NCBI GenBank assembly: GCA_956465555.1
Contig: OY101125.1
Coordinates: 1,304,501-1,368,500, forward strand
Origin: Nitzschia sp. pyKryTriq1
Taxonomy: Eukaryota; Bacillariophyta; Bacillariophyceae; Bacillariales; Bacillariaceae
Direction of reading: 5' to 3'
Length of the DNA: 64,000 nucleotides
Part shown: positions 1 to 11,208 of the stretch, one piece after another
Numbering within the stretch: position 1 is the first letter of the stretch
Layout: each line of letters opens with the position of its first letter
The notes under the pieces: model-generated
Told to the model about the DNA's origin: nothing
Database searches by the model: none
The model's input: the letters and a program-made list of their open reading frames with translations, nothing else
Made by a program: the position numbers and the translations under genes

Positions 1-1644
1 TGTTCGAATGACAACATCCTCGTTGGCAGCATCGCCCGTTTGATGAATCTGTATTTGCGTGTCGCAGGTGGGAGTAGCACAGCCGTCCAAGGGATCAAGA
101 TATTCTCGCCGAACGTATTTTATCAGACTCGAATCCCGACACATCCAATGTAATTCCAAACACTGCATCCTGGAGCCACGATGATGAGGATGGATCTTTC
201 CGTCCTCGCCATTTGTGGCTACAGCATCGCCAATAAGCGACAAAAAGGGTGTGATACCGATGCCTCCAGCGACAAGGATGTTGACATCATGGTGTCGAAG
301 TTGATGCATCCTCGAGGGACATCCATGTAGACCATGCAAATGCATCGTGGGGATTCCAGATTCGGCTTCCAACAGCACTGCCAATTGTCTGGTGAAGGGG
401 CCCGTGACCCGAAAGATGACGCGGAGCCGATCGTCTTTACCAGGAACTCGATTGATGGTGAAAGGATGGGCAACGTTGGATATACTAGGAACGGAGAGTT
501 TTGTGTACATTCCGGGTCGAAACGCTTGAACAGTCTCGCGAGTGGCCTCAAATGTGAGGCTCACATATTTGTTGCTGGCCGTCGTTGTCCCGATGACATC
601 GACGGATAAGACGTGCACGCCAACGTTTCGACGTCGCTCGAAGTAAGGTGGAAGGGACGTGGCGACATAATAGAGGAGACTCGGTGCCATGTAAAGAACC
701 GCGGAATTGTAGTGAAAGATCACAACAAAGATAAAAAGCGGCCCAACCAGTAAATGACTGGCTAAGAAGACACTGTAACTTTTCCTTCGAACCCAATTGG
801 AGCTTGTGATAAAGATCACAAGCAACAACGATACAGCCAAGGTACCGCTGAAGGAGAGAAAATGATCGTAGCAGGTACAATCGGAATCGGGGTTTTTGCA
901 CGTTGGAGCAAAATCTTCCTCTCTCGTCCAACATTGCCGTGGTGGGAAAAAGAAGGTTTGAAAATCTTCTCCCAGCTGATACTTCCATCGCAGAGTATGG
1001 AACATGCCATGCAGGAAAGCTGTCACGACCATGGCACGGCCACACCATATGTGAAGTCGAATCGCCATCGCGTGACTCCATCCAAAGAGTTTCATAAGGG
1101 GGCCATGTTTCGAGGCGGGTAAAAGAAAAAACGCCATTGCCACAATGGCTGTCATTCCAAAGGCATTTCCGACCCCCATCGCTAGCTCACTGGAGGTATC
1201 CTCGTCGAGACTTTGCAACCCGAGAAACAGCATGGGAAGATTGACTTCCAGACGAACCGTTCGTCGATGAATACCAAGGCATGCGTAGACAAAGAGGGGA
1301 AACAGGAGGAATATCAAGGCGTACAAGTCAAAGTTGCCGTCCCCATGGTTGCCGAGAACGAGCTGAAAGATTGATCGGAAAGGTCCAACTTTCCATCGAT
1401 TTGACTTGGGCGGACAGAGACAAGTCCTTCTTGAACTTCGAACGTTCAAAAGTGAACATACGGAGGTAGCTATCAGCACCGGAAAGGCCAGCATTACCAG
1501 CGGAACACCTCCCTTTGAGTCTTTCATCCAAGAAGATACGACATCGCTGATGAAATCTTTCCCCGTTTGACTAGCCCCAAAAAACACATAAAAGAGCATC
1601 CAAGCAAAACATGCTTTTGTGGTCGCTGATGCGATTAAACTCAT
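1..1644 (-). CDS. Ferric reductase / NADPH oxidase-type flavocytochrome (3' end off the window)
   Basis: One open frame runs without a stop from an ATG at 1644 to the left edge (548 codons), so the C-terminus lies outside. The first stretch is signal-like and followed by several hydrophobic segments. The central part has the paired histidines of a ferric-reductase heme domain (WSHAMAIRLHIW, FLHGMFHTL, ASHLLVGPLFIF, VVIFHY). Downstream come an FAD-binding HPFTINR motif and an NADPH-site motif ILVAGGIGITPF. Known family role: electrons pass from cytosolic NADPH through FAD and two hemes across the membrane, to reduce Fe(III) chelates (FRE) or oxygen (NOX). I favour ferric reductase, but the sequence alone does not exclude a NOX-like role. 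An in-frame TAA at about 1726-1728 on the coding strand limits the start unless there is an upstream exon. Confidence 0.85.
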   Translation of the reverse strand, partial: MSLIASATTKACFAWMLFYVFFGASQTGKDFISDVVSSWMKDSKGGVPLVMLAFPVLIATSVCSLLNVRSSRRTCLCPPKSNRWKVGPFRSIFQLVLGNHGDGNFDLYALIFLLFPLFVYACLGIHRRTVRLEVNLPMLFLGLQSLDEDTSSELAMGVGNAFGMTAIVAMAFFLLPASKHGPLMKLFGWSHAMAIRLHIWCGRAMVVTAFLHGMFHTLRWKYQLGEDFQTFFFPPRQCWTREEDFAPTCKNPDSDCTCYDHFLSFSGTLAVSLLLVIFITSSNWVRRKSYSVFLASHLLVGPLFIFVVIFHYNSAVLYMAPSLLYYVATSLPPYFERRRNVGVHVLSVDVIGTTTASNKYVSLTFEATRETVQAFRPGMYTKLSVPSISNVAHPFTINRVPGKDDRLRVIFRVTGPFTRQLAVLLEAESGIPTMHLHGLHGCPSRMHQLRHHDVNILVAGGIGITPFLSLIGDAVATNGEDGKIHPHHRGSRMQCLELHWMCRDSSLIKYVRREYLDPLDGCATPTCDTQIQIHQTGDAANEDVVIRT

Positions 1645-2551
1645 GCTGTCTGTGTGTAGAGTAAGCGCGATGGAAGGAACGCCCCCAGAGGCTCCAATAC
1701 AAATAGAGCAAGACGACGAGAGCAGTTACTCTACTCGTAGTGATCCCAAAGAATGCGTCCGCTAAAGCGTTCAGATGAAAGCAGTACGTTATAGAAGGCG
1801 AAAGGCGAAGCTGGTATTTGCAGTTGTTTTCGCGATCACCCCGCTGGAAACGCAACATGTCATCGACTGTCCCGCGGCCGGCGGCCCTCGTCGTGTCGGA
1901 GGGTGGAAGAGTGTGCCAAGCATGCGCCAACATTTTGCCACTATAGGGGTGAGACCACGCATCAAATCACCGTATAGCCGTTTTTTCAAGACCCCTCAGC
2001 GACAACTGTTTCCGAAAAGCGGAGCAGACGTCACTCTCCATAAGTAACTAGGGCATATCACAAATACGAAAACGTCATCATCCACGCGCGCGAGGCGGGG
2101 TCTCATTTCAGGATTTCGTTTACAGGAGGACAGACGTTTTGACTTCGACGATCACATTCCTGCGACCTGCGACCCGCCCGATCGGGATCGGGATCGGGAT
2201 CGGGATCATCCAACAAATCGAAACAAATCAAGTAAAGAAGCACCAGACTCGAGACCCTGTACTGACAGTGGAGCACGGATCATCATTCTGCTGATCTTTA
2301 GCCGGAAAGGAAGGAGCAACACCTCTAGCTTCTAGCCGATCGTCATTTACAAGAGTGAGCAGCAGGACCTCTACTACTAGTACTAAGAGGAACAAGCGGC
2401 GCACCCCCACCAACAGGACGAGGTGCTGGTCCTCGGTACGAAAGACTTTACTACACGTACTATCCATGTACAACAACAATATTTCACAAAGCAAAATCCT
2501 TAAATTCATCAAAATCCAGTTCCCACTTACTACCAGTGCCACCGACTATCC
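1645..2551. other. Intergenic spacer between two minus-strand genes
   Basis: No convincing gene. It should hold the promoter of the flavocytochrome gene and the 3' region of the next gene. Short open frames here lack recognisable motifs. Confidence 0.5.
2179..2208. repeat. GATCGG microsatellite
   Basis: About five tandem copies of a GATCGG hexamer in the spacer upstream of the flavocytochrome gene. Confidence 0.85.
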
Positions 2552-4158
2552 TCAAGCATCAGTGAGCGACCATCCGCCGTCGTCTTGTTCTTCGTCGTCG
2601 TCGTCCTCCTCCTGCGGCGTCCTCGACGACCCCCCTCCTCCGCTGCTGCAACATGATTGTTCAGTTGTTGTTCTCGACCGCTTCCTCAAGTCCTCTGGTA
2701 GTCTCGCACCTCGACTACTAGGCGGCTCACGTGCGTCTTTTTCTTGTGCCTTTCCTATCGCGACAATCACTGCTCGGAAGGTTTTGCACACCTTGTCCAG
2801 TGCCTCCGAATCGTCCACTTCCCTCCACCAACCATTGTGTTCTCCGCCGCCATCATTGTATCGTTTCAAGAATCGCCCCCCTTCGTCCTTGGTAGATTTC
2901 ACAACCTCCATGCCGACCGAATTCTTGTCACTTTTTACCGCATTTTTATACTTCTCTATAAGAGGCGCCACTGCTATACTTCTCAAGTAGGCATTTCCGA
3001 AATGCTCTTGGACTGTTTTCCCCCTCCCCAAGAGGACATCACGAGGCCAGGGCAAGTCAACTCCGTTAAAAGAAAACTCTTGGCCGAGCCGACAAGCTTC
3101 ATAGTAGGCCTTGTCTCTGAAATGTCGTCGTTGGATCCATTTGAGGTGACTAGACACCTTCAATTCGCCTTCGTATGTTACTGGGAGCGATTTGGTAGGT
3201 AACCCAAACGAGAGGAGACCGTACTGGACTTCGGTGGCAGAACCTTCATGAACTCGCACTTTGAGGCGGTTGCTCTTGCCGATTGCAAGCATTATTAGGG
3301 CTTTAACTATTTTCATCAATGGGTCATGTGGCTTAGTGCAAATATGGAGACCCATCATCTTTACTGGAAGTCCTTCAGCGAGGTTGGGATCTCGCCTGAG
3401 AATTCCTTGCGCAATGTTTCTGGCCATGGAAAAGTAATATATACTCACGATCCCTCGTCGCTGGGTTTCTTCGTCCTCGGCAGCAGCAGACAAGATATAG
3501 ATAAACGATTTAATCTGAAAAAAAGGGTAAAGTCAGAACAAATTGAAAGGATGATGATGATTGTAGTACCACAAGACTAAGAAGTAAGCCAACAAAAAAC
3601 AACATGATGCGAACAAACCAGTCCACCTACCACACTATCAATATTCTTCACTTGGTAGTTTCCGTCCATGTTCATATCGGCTATGACAGCCCTACCTACA
3701 CTATCGCGGGTCGGCAGAAGCTGCAGGATTCCAGATCTAAGACATTCCATGTCGTCCTCGTTCATGTCCGTCAATAGGAGAGGTCGGCCAAGAGTTTCCT
3801 CGCCAAAGTATTTCTTTTTTCGCTCCAGAAATTGCATTATCCTTCGGGCGGCATTCTGTGGGTTATAATATTCGGCTCTGAGAAACATGAGACGAAAGTT
3901 TCTATCCGTCATGGACGTCTCAGAAAGACGGAATGCGATTTGGTAAAACTCCGCTTTGCGTTGGACGATGAGAAGCTGTATTTCCATTTCCAACGCTGTC
4001 AGTTTTGTCCGCAGAAAGTCGGGAGTCTCATCAACGTCGTCGTGCACACCATGGATTTCCTCATACAACTTTTCCCGTTCTTCCAGCGACATGGAATATA
4101 GTTCTTTGGCCAAGAGAGCATCCACCTCTTCCGGATCGACACTGACATCCTTTTCCAT
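2552..4158 (-). CDS. CRAL-TRIO-like / DUF6824-like protein, copy A
   Basis: Two exons, 4158-3631 and 3514-2552, joined over a 116-base GT-AG intron (donor GTAGGT, acceptor TTTTTTTCAG), give about 496 residues. The start is the ATG at 4158 because it aligns with the start of copy B (5774-7504); the frame is open further upstream but without similarity. The N-terminal half (FRLMFLRAEYYNPQNAARRI, then LLPTRDSVGRAV) resembles a Sec14/CRAL-TRIO lipid-binding fold. The C-terminal half carries DVLLGRGKTVQEHFGN and GGRFLKR, the hallmark of the DVLLGRG domain (DUF6824-type) that is abundant in diatoms and has no settled function. The tail is Ser/Asp-rich. The gene is divergent to copy B. The lipid-binding role is inferred from fold similarity only. 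Confidence 0.82.
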
Positions 4159-5773
4159 GACGAGGACGACTTCACACGATCCACAGCTACTACGCAAAAT
4201 AGTGATTGCGCCAGCATTGAAACTCAGCCCAAGAGACTGATTGTTGTCGGAAAGTTGTGAACTACTCGGAGACGGTTTTGCTCCAGTAGTGTGGCGATAC
4301 CTGTGTATTCGGTTCTGTTTTCTTGAGGAACGGGATTGAAATAAACACAATAGCCCTCTCATCTATCTACCGGTAAAAGCAGTGGTATCTACCGGAAGAA
4401 TGCATTTATTCGAGAACAATCACGATGCGATGATGATGTGTCAAGGGTGGAAAGCAAAGCGAACAGGCGGGGTGCTTTGCTTGGCGAACCAATGACTCTG
4501 CTTCGCAGTTTCTGTACTAGTTATACTGGTACTGGATTCGTGGCCTTCTGGACATCGACGTGTCAACGCCCAGACTGCAATAATTCAACGGAAGTTCCCG
4601 AGTTATCCGCAATAATTAGTGTGCGAAACTCCGGAAGCATTACTACCGCCTGTACGAGCGAGTACTTCTTGGGCGAGTTGGAGTGGGCGGGAGCTAGCTG
4701 CCAGGTCATTATCGATCGGTGTGCAAGCGAATTGTTCTCCGCCCCGCACCCTTAAGATTGCGCTTGAAGTTCGCTCATGAGCTCGCTGTACCAGTACGTG
4801 TACGAGTACTGCAGAAAATTCCCCGGATGCTCCTGGGCGCGTACCTCAAGAGTACGCGCAGGTCCAACCAAACAATTGGACAGTACTGGTACACGTACCC
4901 CGTACAACTGTACCGGTACAGGGTACCGGTAGAGACCTATCTCTTCCCCACATCGGAATAACTTGGTCAGCACCGACCGAAGACAGACGGACGGGGGTCC
5001 AACTGACGACCACGACTGCAAGACAATGTGGAGCCGAGCATGACCGGTCTACTTTATCATGCTCTGTACAAATATCGTCAGGATCTCTACCAACAACAGC
5101 ATGCCTCCACCCATCTTTGCTGTGCTGAACAGTTTGTAGAAGATGAACCCGTCTCTCAAGAGTTTTGAGGCACGAGCACCGGTCCTTTTGTTTTAAGAAG
5201 AAAAGGACCGGTGCCAAAGCAGGCGGGCACATGGACAACCGGCATTTTAGAGCCTGCATTTTTACTTGGAAAATATTTGACTTACTAGTGTACCTCTAAG
5301 GACCCTAGTTTGTAAGCTTCGAACCCCCCTTGGCTAATCCCTGCATTGCTCGGCTTCGCCTCGCAGTTGTTGTTGTTGTTGTTGTTGTTGTTATCGAAGT
5401 CATGGTGGCAATACAATCGATAATGGTCTGCCCGTCATCAGGGAACGATGAATCAAGGTGTGACCGGTGTGACGGGCAGCCAGACGTCGTGTACCAACTC
5501 AACGCGTCCTACTACTCCGGGCTGGCGAAATGCGCAGCTATACCTAAAAGGTTATCGGTACTGTACCTCCGACCTCCGTAAAAGTGGCTTCTACCCATAA
5601 TATAGTCTACAGTAGTCTACTCGTAGAGTTGTCTACAACACAGAATAGACGCCAGACTACAGACGCCTGCTTCCGTTGCTTGCTTGCTTCTTGCTATCAT
5701 AGTCAGCTGCCTCAAAAAGAAACGAAAAGCAAGGATAGCAATACCGGCACAGCACTGTACGAGTATAGCCAGA
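4159..5773. other. Shared upstream region of the divergent CRAL-TRIO paralogues
   Basis: About 1.6 kb between two divergent paralogues, so it should contain both promoters. From 4785 to 4945 it is crowded with GTAC-centred palindromes, including two TACCGGTA sites, and 5366-5392 is a (GTT)n run. I see no gene. Confidence 0.6.
5366..5392. repeat. (GTT)n microsatellite
   Basis: About nine GTT triplets between the divergent paralogues. Confidence 0.9.
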
Positions 5774-7504
5774 ATGGCTCTCAATTTTGAAAGTGTCAAC
5801 CCCGACGAAGTCGACGCCCTCTTGACGGCGGAGCTGAATGAAATGACGTTTGATGAGCGCGAGACTGTTTACGAAGAAATTCATGGCGTCGAACCAGAAA
5901 TCCAGGAAACCGAAGAACTCCTAGAAGGAAGTCTAATGCAAATGGAAATGGCTCTTCAAAGACTTCCACGACAACATAGTCGAGAGTGTTACGAGAAGGC
6001 TCTGCAGATAAACCCCCGATATGTCGAAGACCGAGCCTTCCGTCTCATGTTTTTGCGGTGTGAATATTTCGACCCGGAAAAGGCGGCGAAAAGGTTGGCT
6101 CTTTTTCTCCAAGGAAAGGCGAGATTCTTTGGAGAAGGAGCTCTGGCTCGCCCGATCACTTTGGATGACATGGATGAAGATGATATGGCGTTTCTCAAAT
6201 CTGGAATTCTTCAGATAATTCCTTCTAGAGACCGGAGCGGGAGACTTATCATGGCCGACTTTAACATGCATCCGTCGATGCCCCAACCTAAAACCGCCGA
6301 CAATCTGGTACGTTTGATGCTTCTTCTTTCTTGATCCATCCATCGCCAGGGAGAGCTAATACGGTAGTGCGAGCTTTGTCTTTTTGCCGTTCCGTCCCCC
6401 TTATACTTTCTTGTTTGTTTGTTTGTTTGTTTGTTTATCACGTCTTTCACTTTCGACGCATCCTACTGCCAGATAAAAGCAATCACATATCTCATGTGCG
6501 CGGCTGCTGAAGATGAAGAAACCCAGAAGCGAGGTGTGGTAGGAATTTTCTATTTTACTAGCGCTCTCAAGGCAGTTCAGGAACTTCATCAGCGTCAGGC
6601 AAGGTTGTTTGATTGGCTTCCTTTGAAAATCGTAAGCGGGCACTTTTGTTTCAACGATCCGAGAATTCGACTGGTGAAAGCCTTTCTGATGATGGTGGTT
6701 GGAAGAGATCGCCGAGTGCGAGTGAGAATGCATGAAGGTACGTTTTGATGATGATTAACTAGGTAGTACTCTTCAGGGGCTCATTGTAGGGTGACATTGC
6801 TAAAATTGTCGGCGGTCTTTCTCATCATTCCATTTGGTTCTTCTTTCGTTTGCCGTTTGCGCCGTCACTATATAGGATCTCATACAGAATGCCAATATAA
6901 GTTACTTACTTTTGGAGTGTCAACATCGAATTTCCCCGTGGCGTATGATGGGGAGCTAAAGGACGTAAATCATTTGAAGTGGCTAGCGAAGCGAAAGGTG
7001 AAAGAAGAAGCTCTCAAGAGTGTGGGATCGTTCGAAGGGGTTGATTTGCCGGGTCTCCGAGATGTGCTGCTAGGGAGAGGAAAATCCGTGCAGGATCACT
7101 CTGGGAACGTTGTGATGAGAAACTTCGTATCGGCGTACATGGCAGAGTATAAGAAAACTCCACGAGCGGAAAAGTGTCTGGTGGTGCTAAGAGTTGTGCG
7201 AGATGTCAAAAGGACAGGTGGTCGATTTCTGAAACGAGAAACAAATGGGTGGTGGGTGGAAGTATCGGACGAAATCGCCCGAGAAAAAGTAAGCATGACA
7301 TTTCGTACAAATACTCAAACCGTCATGCCGACATTACCACAAAAGCCGGTGCCGCAGCAGCTCAACGCTAATAGCTCCATCTCCAAAATGGCAGGGCGCG
7401 ATCCTAAAAGAGCCAGGCATCATGATAGCGGCAGTGAAGATGAATCCATGGAAGTAACTTGCTTCGGCCTGCCACAAATGGCGTATTTTCGGATGAACAG
7501 ATAG
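5774..7504 (+). CDS. CRAL-TRIO-like / DUF6824-like protein, copy B
   Basis: Three exons, 5774-6307, 6473-6737 and 6876-7504, give about 475 residues. The protein parallels copy A: FRLMFLRCEYFDPEKAAKRL and IIPSRDRSGRLIM in the CRAL-TRIO-like half, then DVLLGRGKSVQDHSGN and GGRFLKRETNGWW in the DUF6824-like half. Intron 1 (6308-6472) sits at the same place as the intron of copy A. Intron 2 (6738-6875, donor GTACGT, acceptor TATAG) interrupts HEG|SHTEC, where copy A reads straight through, so one copy gained or lost an intron after duplication. A GTTT repeat lies inside intron 1 (about 6411-6436). The last part of the coding sequence recurs near 11024-11122, behind the second M8 gene, which marks a segmental duplication. 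Molecular function is unknown; a lipid-responsive regulator is a guess. Confidence 0.83.
6411..6436. repeat. (GTTT)n microsatellite inside an intron
   Basis: About six GTTT units in intron 1 of the plus-strand CRAL-TRIO gene. Confidence 0.85.
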
Positions 7505-7584
7505 GAATCGCACTGCAACACAAGGTTGGTCGAACAACCAATGCAATTTACACAATTATATTATGAAACTAATCCTTCGGGTTA

Positions 7585-10087
7585 CTAGAGACGATTCCTG
7601 ACTTGGATCCATTCGAAAGTCGCTTCACTGATGGAACCGTCATCCTCAATCGCTAACATCGTGATAAAGTCTCCGCCAACGTACGTCATCCCGGGAAGCG
7701 ACGCTGGGGCGTTTTCACGAGCTGCCTGGAGCTCCTTGGCAGCTGCATCCGCAGCAAGCTCGTAATTCTCGTCACTCATTTTTTTCTTCTTGCCTTTGCC
7801 ACTTTTCTGTTCGTGGTCAAACACATTTTCCAAAGGATGTAAATCTCGTTCCACTTCTCCCCGGAGATTGCGAAGGCGACGACGAGGGTCACAGCACGGC
7901 GAGTCCTGAATGATTTGAGACGAGGCGGTAGCGTACGAGACGGTGAACCCAATATCTTCCAGAGCGGCAACGGAGAGAACTGACAGAGGATTTACTTTGC
8001 CCGAATCCAAATACCCGGTCATCATCATATTGTCGAAGCACTCTTCATCCCAGTGGGAAAATCGTGTTCCGTCCCTGCCGTCATTTTCCACTGGTGGTGA
8101 ATTGCCATTGGAACAGTACTTGCTCCATTGATCTTTGCCCTTTTGTCCATCGTAGATTTTGGGGCCATTTTCAGGACCAGAAGTTAGCCACAAAGTACCA
8201 ATACCGAGTACATGTCCAACCTCGTGCATAATGACATCAACCCAATTATCGTTTGCTTGTAGCCACGCAATGTCGGCTGAGTCAAATCTCATTTCTCCTG
8301 CAACGGGAATCCTGGTCCCAGTTTTCACCCATCTTGGGCCAGCTGCGACGACCACGAGTTCAAAGTGATCAGGGCACGTGAGTCTACAAGGATAAACGAA
8401 CAAGAGCTCAAGCACCATCGTCGTCATCCAAACAAAATCTTACCACTTCCCAGGATTCCTCCTTGGCCATCGATTTTATCTTCCGCTCCACGAATATACA
8501 TGTCGTCCACTATCTGGGGCATACTACTTTCCATCTGACTGAAGAACCCCACATGCCCAACAATGACCTGTTCCCACATTTTCTGTGCGATAACAAAGGC
8601 GTCCATCCAGGATTCGCTGTCACCGCTTAAACTGACCAAATCCAAACAAATATCATACCGAGTTGCGTCTTGAACGTTACAGTTTGCTTGGAGCCCATAC
8701 GGGATGCCTTTGATTGACGTAGTCGGCACTTCAAGGTGGTTTTGAGGTGTGGTGAGTATAAAATTATGTCATGGAGTACATACAATAATCTTCAAGATAT
8801 CAAAATCTCGGCCGAAGAGCACATATTCATTGTTCTCACCTTCGACTACAAAATAAAACAACCCACCACTGTAGTCTGTCGATTTCATTTTTGTATTACT
8901 CTTTGTCTTCGACTCGAGATACCATTCGTAGATTCCAGGATTCAATTTTAGATCGAGCTCCCAGACATCCTCGACTCCTCCTTTGTATTTCAGTTTCTCA
9001 TTGTTCTTGAACTTGTCGTCACTTTGCAGTTTGTACCACAATTTGACGTCCTTCATCACTTCACCCGGTGGGGTCTCTACCTGGACTGAAAAGGTCTGGG
9101 TAGATTCTTCGCTGATAAGACCGGACTTGGGCGAAATGTTACTAAAAGGTCCTACTTGCAGTTGCTCCACCGGTTTGGCGGTAGGTCCTTCCGAAGGCAC
9201 AGTCGAAGGCTCTGATGAAGGTTCACCGGACGGAACCATGGATGGGGCCGGGGATTGAGTGGGTTCTGGAGGCATGGATGGACCTTTACTCGGTTGTGCA
9301 CTTGGCACAGTCGAAGGAGATCGACTCGGCTGTCCACTTGGTACAGCCGAAGGGAATCGAGACGGGGCAGCCGTCGGTGGTGGCGGAGCATCTGGTGTGG
9401 TGAACAAGAAGAAGTGCGCGGCGCGAGAAATTGAATCGGAGCAACAACATGGGCGTTAGTTAGATTGAGACTCAGCGAGTCGATAGGATGTTTCGTCTTA
9501 TTGCACCTACCTGAAAGTACAAAGGTGAACTCATCCGACGTCAGTTTCGCGTTGTTGCTCTTGACCTTGAGATACCACTTGTATTGTCCAAAGCCAAAAA
9601 AGTCCAACTCGTCCATGTCGATGGCCCAGATATTACTACCACTACCTGTATTTCTGAGTTTTGGCTTGTCCTTACTGTACTTGTTGCTCCCATCTGGAGG
9701 TTGGTAGTGGAGCTTGACTTCGGTAATGGTTCCTCCGTTTACCCACACTTTGGCGGAGATTGTGCGGTCGGTGGTCGTCGCCGAATTTCCCGGGGAGATT
9801 ACTTCGAGCTGAATTGGGTCCGCATTGTTTGGAAGGTATCGCTGCTGCTGAGGTGTCGTCGACAATACATTGGTGTTGGTGATGGTGGTGGTGATGGTGG
9901 ATGAAAATGGGCCATCATCACGCTGCATCGGAAAATCCTCAGAAGCAACAATATCGGCCAATGTGCCCCCAAGAACGTGGTGGGGAGTGGTGCTGCTGCT
10001 GGATACCGGTACCGGTCGGACTGCTGCTAGCACCAGCCCCAGGACCACCAGCCAGGAGAATAAGGGAGCTGAGAAAAGATTCTTCAT
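7585..10087 (-). CDS. Leishmanolysin-like (M8) metallopeptidase, long form
   Basis: Four exons, 10087-9511, 9391-8840, 8728-8444 and 8342-7585, all joined in phase 1, give about 723 residues. The start MKNLFSAPLFSWLVV is a signal peptide and aligns with the start of the tandem copy. Exon 1 encodes a beta-sandwich-like module ending in QYKWYLKVK and FTFVLS. Exon 2 encodes a Pro/Ser-rich linker of PSxxPS repeats and a second module of the same kind (YEWYLESKTK). Exons 3 and 4 carry the peptidase: YDICLDLVS, then HEVGHVLGIG (zinc site), a third His in RFSHWDEE about 53 residues on, and the Met-turn MMMTGYL. This order is typical of M8/leishmanolysin-related metzincins. The tail is Lys-rich, then conserved to the C-terminus. 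Probably a secreted or cell-surface protease; substrate unknown. The acceptor of exon 3 (TTGAAG) is the weakest border. Confidence 0.85.
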
Positions 10088-11017
10088 ATTCTTATTATGA
10101 TTCTGTTGAAACGTAGGCAATGGAGGAGAGTGGAGAGATGCGGTTGCTCGATGATGATTATTATTTGTTTTTCCTTCTTGGAACTGCTACAAACCGGTAT
10201 AGGGCCAAGATTTTGCAAGCGAGCTTCGCTTCCAAATCAATCATCTTTTTCTGTTGGAACTGCGCCGGCCCGTCCAAGTACATGTACCGTGCGTGGCACC
10301 ATACGATCTTTTTCTGGACTCCGAGCACTCGGTTGAAAACTACTACCAGATACTGTACTTTTGTCCGGCGTACCATGCTGAGAAATTTCGAATTTTTAAT
10401 TCGAGTTCGCGATTATGACCGTTGTCTATATAAATTATTTTAGAGAGCCAAAAGAACACGAAGAACGATGTTAAAGGGGCTATGACCGCACAGTCATCTG
10501 ATGATGACCGCACCACTGTTGTTTGTTGTTAGATAGATTGTGACGACTCAAGACACGGCACTTGGCCATTTACAGGCAAAGATGCCCTGGTGATTTAGCT
10601 ATAATATCTATAGTAGAACCGCAGTGCTTCGAAATTAGCTGTCATAAACACAGGTGTCTCAGTAGAAACTTGTTTGAGGGAGAAAAATGATGCGATGTTT
10701 TTCTCGTAAAGTCGTTGAAAAACCAGTTAGTTTATGTTACTTCTCTCTCTCTCTCTCTCTTTAAAGATGACAAAGAAGATAGCACCTCCTCCTGCTCCTG
10801 CCCGTCCAAGGACCAGAGAAGCAAGGGCTACAGATAAAAAAGAGGGAAGAGGGGGGGGGGGGTACTGTAGTGCGGGGGGTACATAAACATAAGAATTACG
10901 GTAGTAGTAGAGACAACATTATTGTAGTTCAATAACGGAGGGCTTTCCTTGTTGTGGGTAGTCCTCGTCGTCCTCTCGGGAGCAACAAATAGCTAACAAC
11001 CAGTGAACAACCCCACA
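10088..11017. other. Spacer between the M8 genes
   Basis: No gene seen. Includes a (CT)n run at 10742-10761 and a G-homopolymer near 10850-10862. The part before 11024 has no counterpart beside the first M8 gene. Confidence 0.6.
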
Positions 11018-11023
11018 AGAGCC

Positions 11024-11208
11024 AGCATCAGGCATCATGATAGCGGCAGTGAAGATGAATCCATCGAAGTAACTTGCTTCGGCCTGCCACAAATGGCGTA
11101 TTTTCGGATGAACAGATAGATATCGCACTGCAAAACAAGGTTGGTCGTACTACCAATGCAATTTACACAATTATATTTCTTATAAAACTAAGTTAATCTT
11201 TCGGGTTC
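11024..11208 (+). pseudogene. Duplicated 3' end of the CRAL-TRIO/DUF6824 gene
   Basis: This stretch repeats, with few changes, the last roughly 95 coding bases of the plus-strand gene ending at 7504 (shared landmark GGCATCATGATAGCGGCAGT) plus the short spacer that separates that gene from the M8 gene. There is no upstream coding part, so it is a dead fragment. It shows that the duplicated block began inside the neighbouring gene and ran through the whole M8 gene. One break of the event therefore lies near 7410/11024. Confidence 0.85.

Noticed and set aside
8983-9904. Plus-strand open frames over the M8 gene
   Set aside because: Antisense to well-supported exons of the peptidase; low-complexity translations.
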